Positions 22,088 through 31,787 of a stretch of DNA of 64,000 bases are shown here, piece after piece. The stretch lies in assembly GCA_036365515.1 (NCBI GenBank), contig CM070876.1, forward strand, positions 102,424,310 through 102,488,309, written 5' to 3'. Made by a program: the position numbers and the translations under genes. The notes beneath the pieces are model-generated. The model had not been told where the DNA came from. It did no database searches and saw nothing but the letters and a program-made list of their open reading frames with translations. Position 1 is the first letter of the stretch; every line of letters starts with the position of its first letter. The DNA is from Torymus aiolomorphi (taxonomy: Eukaryota > Arthropoda > Insecta > Hymenoptera > Torymidae).

Positions 22088-22465
22088 AGGGGGTCCTCTT
22101 TGCTACCGAAGGCAATATACAATTTTTCCACATACCGTACAGAAAGTTATTTGTATTTAATCTTTGATTTCAGGGTCGAAAAAATCACATAACCTCACTC
22201 CTAGAAACTGTGATAGTTTTTCTTTAATTTTAATTTTAAAATTAAAAAAAAATAGTAGAGATTATTATATAGATATTATTAAAAGAAAGTAAGGATCATA
22301 GTCTTTATCTAAAAAATATTTAACATACGAGCATAGGCATCACAGTTTCTAGGAGTGAGGTTACGTGACGTTTTCGACCCTGAAATCAAAGATTAAATAC
22401 AAATAACTTTCTGTACGGTATGTGTAAAAATTGTATATTGCCTTCGGTAGCAATGAGAACGCCCT
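22088..22465. mobile_element. palindromic element E, same sequence as the Helitron arms
   Basis: Two inverted halves of about 150 bp (22,105-22,215 and 22,335-22,455) share GCTACCGAAGGCAATATACA, ACAGAAAGTTATTTGTA and CATAACCTCACTCCTAGAAA. The middle is AT-rich. It lies between (TA)n tracts and is non-coding. The same sequence forms the outer part of the Hel-1 and Hel-2 arms, so it is either a derivative of them or the source of them. Confidence 0.65.
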
Positions 22466-22489
22466 AGTATGTGTGTGTATATATATATA

Positions 22490-22530
22490 CTAGGGGGGGT
22501 ACCCCCCTGCTCGCTCCGCTCGCCAACCCC
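22490..22530 (-). repeat. Hel-2 3' terminal hairpin and CTAG
   Basis: Read on the minus strand: GGCGAGCGGAGCGAGC, then the AGGGGGGT/ACCCCCC hairpin, then CTAG (22,493-22,490) followed by TATATA. It mirrors 21,775-21,819, so the two Helitrons point tail to tail. Confidence 0.78.
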
Positions 22531-23021
22531 CCATTAGTAAGTGGACTTTTTATTTATCAGTTTTTATTCTAAAATTAAAAAAAAAATAGTAGAGATTATT
22601 ATATAGATATTATTAAAAGAAAGTAAGGATCATAGTCTTTATCTAAAAAATATTTAACGTACGAGCATAGGCATCACATTTTCTAGGAGTCAGGTTATGT
22701 GACGTTTTCGACCCTGAAATCAAAGATTAAATACAAATAACTTTCTGTACGATATGTGGAACAATTGTATATTGCCTTCGGTAGCAATGACGACCACGAA
22801 CGCACGCGAGTTGTGCCTTCGCTTCGCTTGATCCTGAAATTATGGATAAGCACAAATAATTTTCTGTACGACATATGAGGATATTGTATATCTCTAGGTA
22901 AAGGTAATATATGGGCTGAACAGTGACAGAGACTCTATATAATATATAAAAGATATAAAAAGTCTATCTTTTCCACGCCACCCAAGAGGTAGATAGGTAG
23001 GTGCCTTTTTTATAGAGGTTT

Positions 23022-23943
23022 CCATAATTGTTATATGTAATTTTTTCATACGTTCGTAAATCTTGATACGACATTGCACCTTTAACACGATGTAAAATTA
23101 ATTTTAAATGAAATCGTTCAAAATCCTTTGGAGAAATAATATTTAAACGACCTATTATATAATTTTCTTCATTTCGTTTTCGTTTTATCCAACATTTATT
23201 TTTAAAGTTGTAATATTTAGGTATATTAACATATTTTATATTCCTTGCATAATTATCTTTTTTATTTAAATCAAACCATGCTGTTAATGATGTTTTATAA
23301 TTTTCTAAAGCTTCAGTCTCGTTATTTTCTTCAAAAATAATTCTTTGTTGATTTTCTGTATGAACTGATAGACTTATTACTGTATGTTTTCTACCACATA
23401 AAGGAAATTTTTCCAATCGCCAAGCTGCTTCCATTGGACTTAAAAGACTTCCATCAACAGATTGAGTAATTTCGTCATATATATTACCATCATTCGTATA
23501 ATTTACTTTTTTTAATTTACATAATGCTCTATCTCCACCTTTATGTATGTAATCAAATATATATTTTATACTTTGAATATTGGCGCAATATTCTACATTA
23601 ATGTGACACTTATATTTTTTTAATAAAAAACTATTATAAGATACTACCATAGAATTATCTACTGAGATTAATTGACTGTTATTTTTTTCTTTATACGTAA
23701 AATTTTCTGAGGTATTATTTCTTCGTTTATATTCTGGATAACCATTCTTTTTAAATTTTGTATAATTTGTAAATGATTTAGGAACATTTTTTTTACATAT
23801 ACTTTTATCTTTTATATAACAAGGAGAACTATGTGTATGCGGTCAATGGAGCATGTGTTTAATTACTAATTTTTGTAAGTTTTCATCTTCGTTTTTGTCT
23901 GGTATTTCTGCAGATATATATTTATCGTATAAATATTATTATA
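23022..23943 (-). pseudogene. Hel-2 Rep, C-terminal fragment fused to the arm
   Basis: The frame 23,650-22,964 (minus) reads as the tyrosine region (KYIFDYIHKG) and following Rep domain, nearly identical to 7,313-7,930 of Hel-1. After TYNNYG, near 23,024, the protein sequence ends abruptly and continues in right-arm DNA (cctctataaaaaa...), proving the internal deletion. The upstream part 23,650-23,943 contains the shared TGA after KHMLH (about 23,851) and the shared loss of the HUH segment. Confidence 0.8.
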
Positions 23944-23964
23944 TTTATTGTATAAATATATGAT

Positions 23965-24945
23965 TACAAAGGTACGGCGGATGCACTTAACTACATAACA
24001 CATAAAATCTATCAAAATCTAGATAAAAGCAAACGTATTATTGCTACTTTTTTAGATCTGGCAAAAGCGTTCGATACTGTTAACCATGACATATTACTTA
24101 GCAAATTAGAACGTTATGGAATAAGAGGAAAGGTCTTACTTTTGTTCAAAAGCTATCTCTCCGATAGACAACAAAAAGTTCGAATACAAAACCAAATAAG
24201 TGAATACAAATATGTATCTTGTGGGGTGCCACAGGGAACAATATTAGGACCGATACTTTTTATATTATATGTAAACGATCTATTGAGAGATATGCCGGAA
24301 GGGTCTATTCTGTCCTACGCTGATGACACTGTCATCATTTCTAGTGAAGACACGTGGTCAATCGCGCAGGATAGAATAAACAAACTACTAGATCAAGCGG
24401 CGGAATGGCTTGCTTTAAATAAGCTATCCCTAAATATACAAAAAACTAAGTTTATAACTTTCGGTAACTATCGTGATAGTGTCCCAATTAATGTAAATAT
24501 AAATATACAAAATCAGCAAATAACTAGAACAGAATGTTACAAGTACTTGGGATTAATTTTCGACTTTAATATGAAATGGGATAGTCACATTAAATATTTA
24601 ATTAACAGAACAAAATATTTAATATTTATACTCGCAAAGCTAAGAAAAATTATGGATACAAACACATTGATGATTATTTATTACTCCTTCTTTCATAATG
24701 TTATAAACTATGGCATCATTGCTTACGGGGGTGCTTGTAGAACAGAAATTAAAATAATACAACAAATCCAAAATAAATTGCTCAAAATCATTGCCAAAAA
24801 TAAATTCCAGGTGCACAACACTCCGCTAAAAATAGAACAAATGTTCACTCTAGAATCCTTATGCTATCATTATAATAATCTAAAAGATGCTTTTCTTACA
24901 ATAAAACGCAATACTAGAAAAAATCACTACAACTACCTAAAATGA
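23965..24945 (+). CDS. LINE reverse transcriptase fragment (CR1/Jockey-like)
   Basis: Open from the insertion point, 326 codons. Motifs: ATFLDLAKAFDTVNHDILL with the first catalytic Asp, CGVPQGTILGPILF, SYADDTVI with the YADD box, NKLSLNIQKTKF, and YKYLGLIFDFNMKW. The family order is right, but the endonuclease and N-terminal part are lacking. A frameshift at about 24,943 separates the last segment, which continues in another frame to 25,078 (SLVEAMRVFNELP). The clade is assigned by motif resemblance only. With no endonuclease or promoter it is dead. Confidence 0.85.
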   Translation, partial: YKGTADALNYITHKIYQNLDKSKRIIATFLDLAKAFDTVNHDILLSKLERYGIRGKVLLLFKSYLSDRQQKVRIQNQISEYKYVSCGVPQGTILGPILFILYVNDLLRDMPEGSILSYADDTVIISSEDTWSIAQDRINKLLDQAAEWLALNKLSLNIQKTKFITFGNYRDSVPINVNINIQNQQITRTECYKYLGLIFDFNMKWDSHIKYLINRTKYLIFILAKLRKIMDTNTLMIIYYSFFHNVINYGIIAYGGACRTEIKIIQQIQNKLLKIIAKNKFQVHNTPLKIEQMFTLESLCYHYNNLKDAFLTIKRNTRKNHYNYLK

Positions 24946-25395
24946 CCAAAGCTATTAGTGATAAAGATAGTCTGGTAGAAGCTATGAGGGTATTTAACGA
25001 ATTGCCTAATGATCTCAAAATTTTAAATTATAAGAAGAGTACAATTAAGTACAAATTAAAACAAAAGCTCTTTCGATAATAACATTTAATTGTAACATTA
25101 CGCACAACTTCATATCATTTTCACTGTTTACTTTTGGAAAAATGAAGATTATAATATTACGTTTTGGCGGATTTTATTTATAGAATATATAAATTGTTAA
25201 ATGAAATAAAGTTTTTGAAAATGTTTATGTTACTCGAATGAGTAATCTGTTAGTTTTAAGTTATAGATATAGTATTAGTTGTATGCAACCAGACTATTGT
25301 ACAGGTAACAATGTTTACCTCTAATAGATTTTACTTTGTAAACTGCATTGTAACTTTTCTGGTTAAACAAATAAAAAAAAAAAAAAAAAAAAAAA
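23965..25395 (+). mobile_element. 5'-truncated non-LTR retrotransposon (LINE) with poly(A)
   Basis: Inserted in Hel-2 between ATGAT copies (23,960-23,964 and 25,396-25,400). The uninterrupted sequence is seen in Hel-1 at 6,868-6,893. The 3' end is a run of about 25 A. The first base is already within the reverse transcriptase domain, so the copy is strongly 5'-truncated, as target-primed integration often yields. The 3' untranslated part is about 310 bp. Confidence 0.9.
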
Positions 25396-25400
25396 ATGAT

Positions 25401-26697
25401 ATAATATCTCCAAATAATTTATTTTCTTTTATGTCATCTAATAATGAGATTAATTTTGTATGAAATATTCTAACTGCTATATTTGGAATATCATTTGGTG
25501 TAGTCCTTACAGGAAATTTTTGCAAAACTTCTTTTAGTTCTTGCCTCTTAGGATTACATGTTACTGTTATAAATAAGTCAAGTCTCCCAGTATTTCTCAT
25601 AATAGCCATTGCATCTCGATAATGCTGTTCCATATACCTTGGACTACCAATCTAAGTGGCTAGTAGTATAAAAATATTTCCTAATCTTTCTTTATTTTCA
25701 AAGTTATTAGAAATATTAGAAGCATTATTCATTACATGACCTAATAAACCTTGATAACATTCGACTCTTAATTTTTTTTTATTATTTCAAAAAAAATTCA
25801 TCCTATTACTTTCCATCATAACGTATGCGTGTAAAAAAATTGTTGTGTTAATCTTGCACAATATAATAATGGACTAAATTTACCATTTGGTCGATAAGCT
25901 AATCTATATCAATAATATTGTAGGATAGTAAGATGTTCCTTTTCTGGAGCGATTGTTCTTTTAGTGTAACCAACATTCCAACCTAAATCTCCTAAAGGAA
26001 ATAATATCGGGAACACCATAGGATCAATATGATGAGATAATTTATTAATATATGTATTTTTTTGTTCATTATCAGCAATGTTTTTAGGATATACACATAC
26101 ATAGTAATTTTCTGCAATTTCATTTTTCGATACTATTATTGCTCCACATTCAGATGTTACAGGTCCATTATATCTATGCTTTAGATTATTATTTTTACGG
26201 ACGAAATACAATTTATAATTTGGGTAATTTTTTAAATTTGATATTTGATATACATGTTTATAATTTTTTGCGTATGGATTACGGTTTAATATTTCAATTA
26301 TTATTCGTATATGTTCATCACTTAAGTCTTGATTTTTTTTAACCTTCGTTGAAGTGCTGTTACATTATCATAAATATATAATTGTCCACAACAAGGTTCA
26401 TCTTTACCGATAGGTAATAAAGTGATTTGCGTAATGTGACAAATTTGTCGTTGAATTTTTAAATTATAAATTCCTTTTTTCTTTTCATGCTAGACGTTAG
26501 CATTAGAGGTTGCAAAACAAAATAAATTATTATAATATCGTATTAAATATCTGGATGTTTGATCATGTAATAACATTTCTTTCAATGTTTTATCATAATC
26601 ACTTAAAGGTGAAAGTATTATTGTACCATTATTACAACAATAGGACTTATATTTTTCTTCTTTCCAAAATACTGCTGAACATTTTATTCTACTATCA
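25401..26697 (-). pseudogene. Hel-2 Rep, N-terminal part (broken)
   Basis: Minus-strand frames 26,750-26,490 (CSAVFWKEEKYKS, Cys-rich), 26,211-25,909 (HIDPMVFPILFPLGDLGW) and 25,633-25,331 (DAMAIMRNTGRLDLFITV) correspond one to one to 5,581-6,900. The stops after LQYY (TGA) and after the LLAT equivalent (TAG) are the same as in Hel-1. The coding similarity ends at the LINE insertion. Confidence 0.8.
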
Positions 26698-27560
26698 ACG
26701 ACCTTCAAAATCGGTCTGCTATCAGACCTCCAAAATTGATTAACTTTCAAAAATTGGTCTGCTGTCAGCGACCTTCAAAATTGGTCTGCTATCAGACCTC
26801 CAAAATTGATTATCTTTCAAAAATTGGTCTGCTATCAGCGACCTTCAAAATCGGTCTGCAATGAACGACCTTCAAAATCGGTCTGCTATCAGACCTACAA
26901 AATTGATTAACTTTCAACAACCTTTATAAAATTAACAAACTGATCTTTTGCTTAACCTTTAAAATCGATCTACTTTCAGAGTTCAACAACGGTTTCGATT
27001 TAAGTTTTGGTCTGCTTTCAGCGACCTCCATAATTAATATTTTTAGCGTCATATTTTGAGCCACCTTTGAAATGAATATGAAGTTCAAAAGCTTTGAATG
27101 ACTTTCAAGCTTAAAATTTATGTTAATTAAATAACTATAAAAATGTTTAATAATATAATATATGTTTATTTAATAGAACAAAAGTAATACTTGAAACCTT
27201 TAAATTTTTTTTTAACAGAGGAATAGGCCATTTTATACTAACTTTATATTATGAAAAAACAATGAAATATTTAATGGAAAATGAATTCAATGATAGTAAA
27301 AAAAGGGAAACCTCTATAAAAAAAAGCGCTGCTATCTATCTACCTATTGGTTGGCGTGAAAAAATAGACTTATTTGTGATAAAAAAATATCAATGGTCCT
27401 CATTGTTTGGAGACAATATACAATTTTCCCATATACCTTACAGAAAGTTATTTGTGCTTAATCTTTAATTTCAGGGTTGAAAACGTCACATAACCTCATT
27501 CCTAGAAACTGCGAAGCCTATGCTCGTATGTCTATTTTTTCCGATGATAAGTGCCGTTTA
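26690..27560 (-). repeat. left (5') arm of Hel-2
   Basis: Counterpart of the left arm of Hel-1 in opposite orientation, with about six copies of the GGTCTGCTATCAG unit at 26,700-26,900 and the outer sequence up to the ACCTCATTCCTAGAAACTG region (27,490). The opposite arm has lost these tandem units by the internal deletion. Confidence 0.72.
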
Positions 27561-27699
27561 TAATTATTTACGACCCGAGTGAAGCGAGACTTCCTGACGT
27601 CAATATGAAAACAGAATACTTTACGGGTGGTGTGAGAAAAAAAGATCTTTTGTGGCATGTATACCGAGATGATAAATACGATTAAAGAAAAAAATGAAT

Positions 27700-27859
27700 A
27701 TGAGGGGCGGCGCCTGAGGGCGGGGGGCTCGGAAGCTATTTTAATATAAAAAGCTCATAGAAATACGCTGATTTTTACGTAATTTTGAGGGGGGTCTGAG
27801 GGGGGCTGAGGGGGACTGATGTTCATAAACAACACTAACATCTATATAATATAGGAAGA
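27700..27859 (-). repeat. G/C-rich 5' end module of Hel-2
   Basis: GGGGGGCTGAGG-type units (C-rich on the coding strand) with the embedded acgtaattttgag (27,777-27,789), as at the 5' end of Hel-1. It ends in TATATTATATAG and the TC terminus. Confidence 0.7.
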
Positions 27860-27890
27860 TATATATATATATATACATCTTACTATACTA

Positions 27891-28200
27891 TATAGTTGTA
27901 AGCTGAATTTAATCGTTAACCCTTTCGTCCCTCCGTGTCCCACCGCGTCCCTCCGCGTCCCTCCGCGTCCCTCCGCAAAGTGCCCTTCACAAAATAACGT
28001 AAAATCCACTGTTTCTCTACGTTATTTTGGGACTGCATTGTCCGTCCGCATATCCCTCCGCGTCCCTCCGCGTCCCTTCCCATCCCTCCTCGTCCCTCCA
28101 CATCCCACCGCGTCCCGCCGCGTCGCCCGCATCCCTCCCTCCGCGTCCCTCTGCGTCCCTCCGCATTGTCCCTCTAATGACAACTATCTGTGATGCAGAA
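27891..28200 (+). repeat. TCCCTCCGCG minisatellite with embedded perfect hairpin
   Basis: About 20 units of TCCCTCCGCG or variants. In the middle is a perfect 12-bp stem, caaaataacgta (27,990-28,001) against tacgttattttg (28,018-28,029). It follows (TA)n and gttgtaag, and the same gttgtaag plus C-rich sequence starts at 51,996. It looks like the 5' end of another non-autonomous element of the group. Confidence 0.65.
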
Positions 28201-28636
28201 AACACTTCTGTCGACAACTTTTGCATCGCTCCGTTGTCAGTTCTTCACCTCGATACACAAATAACAGGCTGCTTTCTGAAAACAAACTATGCCACCCTCC
28301 TGCCATCAGCGCAAGAAGCGCGTTCGTGCATTTATTATAATGCGCGTCTTTTCTCCGCAATTAACGAGACCAATGAATTACAGAGCAACTTTTGAAAGGA
28401 AACTTCTTAATTATTCAAATAAAGGATAACGCCAAACTCACGCGAGCGCAGCGCGGCGTATGCGCATTAATTGACAGTTCAATTACAAGTCGAACGCTGT
28501 CCGTATTTTTTCATCCCAAAGAAAAGTGCAGCAACTGCAAACAGAGCATGAGAAAACCGCGAGAGACGGATTGAGTACCTTCGTCAGTTCTTTCTCCCCC
28601 CTCTCTCTATCTCACTCTTCTTCTCTCTCTTTTTCT
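28201..28636. other. no gene recognised
   Basis: Moderately GC-balanced sequence without a defensible frame, ending in a CT-rich tract (28,590-28,636) before the next (TA)n. It is probably the body of the element whose 5' end is at 27,891. Confidence 0.4.
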
Positions 28637-28890
28637 TATATATATATATATATCTTTAAGCGTTATTTCTGGGACATTTTTTGTATATATACCCGTTATT
28701 TCTGGGACTTCACGTTATTTCTGGGACGTCCCAGATTTACACCCCCTGTTTTTGCGTTATTTCTGGGACCCCGCTAGAGTGTCGGTACTAAGAGAGGGAT
28801 TATTTCTTTAGTCACTTGTATGGCGCAACTCTGAGAAAACGGACTATATAACACTGTATAATCTCAGAAATAACGCTTAAAAACATTTAT
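28637..28890 (+). mobile_element. (TA)n-bounded foldback element C
   Basis: Four direct copies of CGTTATTTCTGGGAC (28,661, 28,694, 28,713 and 28,755) come first. The core attatttctttagtcacttg (28,799-28,818) follows, then one inverted copy, TCAGAAATAACG (28,864-28,875). (TA)n lies on both sides. The arm unit resembles the ACGTTATTTTGGGAC part of the hairpin at 28,019. Confidence 0.7.
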
Positions 28891-29166
28891 ATATATATAT
28901 ATATATATACATTTCTTTTACCAGATTTATGGAGCCCTTTTATACACATGAGCATATTTATGGAGCCCGTTTTCTTTTATGGAGCCCGGATCCCATAAAA
29001 TATTCTTATACGGCATTTATGGAGCCCGATCTAGAGTTTCTATACCCAGAGAGGGATTATTTCTTTAGTCACTTGTATACGGGAACTCTAGGCGTAGGTA
29101 CTAATATACAGGGATGGGCTCCATAAAGGGGTTAAGTGATAATTATATATATATATATATATATAT
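28888..29166 (+). mobile_element. (TA)n-bounded foldback element B
   Basis: Four direct copies of TTTATGGAGCCC (28,926, 28,957, 28,977 and 29,016), core at 29,056-29,075, and one inverted GGGCTCCATAAA (29,116-29,127). The core is enclosed by a strong stem: CTAGAGTT (29,031) with AACTCTAG (29,083-29,091), and TATAC with GTATA inside it. Same arm type as element A. It shares its left (TA)n with C and its right (TA)n with Hel-3. Confidence 0.72.
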
Positions 29167-29294
29167 AGTGTAGGATAGGCTTTGCCGAGCTCGTCCTCGA
29201 ACATCTCGCGTCATCATCCTTTTCTACGTTAAAAGTAAATAAACAGAAATGTAGTAAAAATAAAAATTTAGAGTATGAATCATATTTTAGTAAT

Positions 29295-31660
29295 ATGAGT
29301 TATGTTCGTAAATTTTGTTCGGCAGTATATTGGAAAGAAGAAAATAATAAATCAATTTGTTGTAGTAAGGGTAAAATAATTTTGTCTCCGCCAAGTATAT
29401 ATAATAAAACACTAAAGAATCTATTATTATATGATAACAATTTTCGAACTTTAATCAGATATTATAATAACTTATTTTGCTTTGCTACATTTAGTGCAAA
29501 CGTAAAATACGAAAAGAAAAAAGCTATTTATAATTTAAAAATTCAAAGACAAGTTTGTCATATAATGCCAAATACTTTATTACCAAAAAAAATGCAGAAC
29601 CTTCGTGTGGTCAATTATATTATATTATGACAATACTGCAAATGAAAGGAAAATAAAGAGTGATAAAGATTTAACTCAAGAACATTTAAAATTATTGACT
29701 GAAGTTTTAAATAGTAATCCTTATGCTAAACAGTATAAATATTTACACGAAATAACTAATACAGAGGAACTTTCAAATTATAAATTATATTTTGTTCGTA
29801 AGAATAATAATCAAAAACGTAATTATACTAAACCGTTAACGTCGGAATGTGCAGCTATAATTATTTCCAAATCAGGAATCCCTCATAATTATGATCTATA
29901 CGTTTATCCGAAAAATAGTTCTAATGAAAAAGAATACACATATTAAATTATCACATCATGTTGACCCAATGCTATTTCCATTATTTTTTCCTTCAGGAGA
30001 TTTAGGCTGGAGAGTATTGGTTGTACTAAAAAACCTTATGATTCAAAAGAAAACCTTCTAAAAATATTACAGCACTATTCTTATAGATTAGCTTACAGAC
30101 CAAATTCAGAAAATTTCAATCCACTTTTATTTGGAGGGAGACTAACCCAACAATTCTTTTTACATGCCTATATTATGATAGAAAACAATAGAAAGAATTA
30201 TTTTAGGCAGAAAAAAAAAAAATTACGTACTGAATGTTATCAAGGTTTGAGGGATCATGTTATAAATAGTGCATTAAATATATCAGAAAATTTTGAAAAA
30301 AAGAAAGACTAGGAAATATTTTTGTACTACCAGCAACTTATATAGATAGTCCTAGATACATGCAGCAACATTATCAAGATGCAATAGCAATAGTAAGAAA
30401 TATTGGTCGACCTGATTTATTTATAACTATGACGTGTAATCCTAAGTGGAAAGAATTAAAAGATGTAATAACGACATTTCCTATCGGAACTACGCCCAAT
30501 GATATACCAAATATTACAGTTAGATTATTTATGATATAGAAAACCATCAAATTTTTGGAAATGCTTTAGCTTATGTGTATACTATTGAATTTCAGAAAAA
30601 AGAATTACCGTATGCACATCTTGTAGTAACATTAGATCATAAAAATAAATTAATGACACCAGAAGCTATTAATAAACACATTTCTGCTGAGATACCTTCT
30701 AATAATGATAAAAAATTACAAAAATTAGTTATAAAACATATGTTACATGGACCACATAGTGAAAATTCTCCGTGTTACGATAAATGTAAAGACGTTTGTA
30801 AAAAAATTTTCCTAAGCCTTTTCAATCGTCAACAACATTTAAAAAAATGTTTATCCTCAGTATAAACGAACAAATAATTCTTCTGATAATTACACATATC
30901 GACTTAAAAGAAGTAAAAAAATTATTCCAGTAGATAATTCAATGGTAGTTCCTTACAATAAATTTTTATTAGAAAAATATAAATGTCATATTAATGTTGA
31001 ATATTGTGCTTCAATTCAAAGCATCAAATATATTTTTCATTATATACATAAAGGTAGCTATAGAGCTTTTTGTACACTAAAAAATAATGATGACAAAAGA
31101 AATGGAATATATGATGAAATTACTGAATATATAGATGGCCGGTACTTGAGCCCAATGGAAGCAGCATGGCGGTTACAAAAATTTCCCTTATGTGGAAGGA
31201 GTCATACTATTATCCGTTTAGCAGTTCGTACAGAAAATCAACAAAAAATTGTTTTTGAATAAAATTATGAAATAGATGCTGTATGAAATAGATAATTGGA
31301 AAACAACTTTAACAGCGTGGTTTGACTTGAATAAAAATGATAAATTATACCGCATTATTATATATTTAACGCAAAAAAAGTTTGGGTAAAACGTGAACGT
31401 GAACAAAAACGTTATGCTATTGGATGTTTAAATATAGTATCTCCAAAAGATGCTGAAAGATTCGCTTTAAAATTAATAATAAGTCGTATAAAAGGCGCTA
31501 CTTCCTTTAAAGATTTACGTACATATAAATATGTAACATATAATACTCATAAAGAAGCTGCGACAGCACTGGATTTAATAGAAAATGATTTACACATTTA
31601 AAAAATTTTTGAAGAAGCATGTCGTATCATGTTATCTTTTCAATTACGTTAATTTTTTAC
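29295..31660 (+). pseudogene. Hel-3 Rep (multiple breaks, HUH altered)
   Basis: Frames 29,295-29,630 (Cys-rich start CSAVYWKEE...CCSKG), 29,605-29,946, 30,575-30,865 and 30,942-31,262 give most of the protein. In the second metal-binding motif, KELPYAHLVVTL (about 30,606), Tyr stands where the HUH signature has its first His, so nuclease activity is unlikely. The tyrosine region SIKYIFHYIHKG (31,018) is kept. Breaks include a frameshift near 29,600, stops at 29,944 and 30,307, and an in-frame TAA at 31,260. Unlike Hel-1 and Hel-2, this copy still has the HUH segment, so it marks what they lost. Confidence 0.8.
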
Positions 31661-31787
31661 TTCGTTTCTACTAACAGAAAATATTCAAGCCAATATTATT
31701 TGGGAAAATTTAAAAAAATACTTTAGTGAAGATTTTCATGAAAATAAAGATAACTTAGCTTTAGATCATATAAATAAATTATTATGG

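Larger units (their letters stand above)
22490..27859 (-). mobile_element. Helitron 2 (Hel-2), internally deleted, carrying a LINE
   Basis: Minus-strand sister of Hel-1. The 5' end begins TCTTCCTATATTATATAG at 27,859, next to (TA)n, and the 3' end is CTAG at 22,490-22,493 after the hairpin. Both ends fit insertion between A and T. It keeps the C-rich 5' module, left arm and Rep frames, but about 3 kb from the end of Rep through the helicase, accessory ORF and most of the right arm is missing, with the join near 23,024. It shares three stops and the HUH deletion with Hel-1. A LINE is inserted at 23,965-25,395. Confidence 0.85.

Noticed and set aside
27916..28395. Arg/Asp/Glu/Gly repeat ORFs on either strand
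   Set aside because: They follow the TCCCTCCGCG minisatellite.
28785..28830. Hammerhead or other known self-cleaving ribozyme in the shared core
   Set aside because: No CTGATGA and GAAA core pair, and I could not fit the sequence to a twister or HDV pattern by eye.
28926..29030. Direct repeats TTTATGGAGCCC as a CRISPR array
   Set aside because: Irregular spacing, only 12-13 bases, (TA)n boundaries and an inverted copy at the other end; eukaryotic context.
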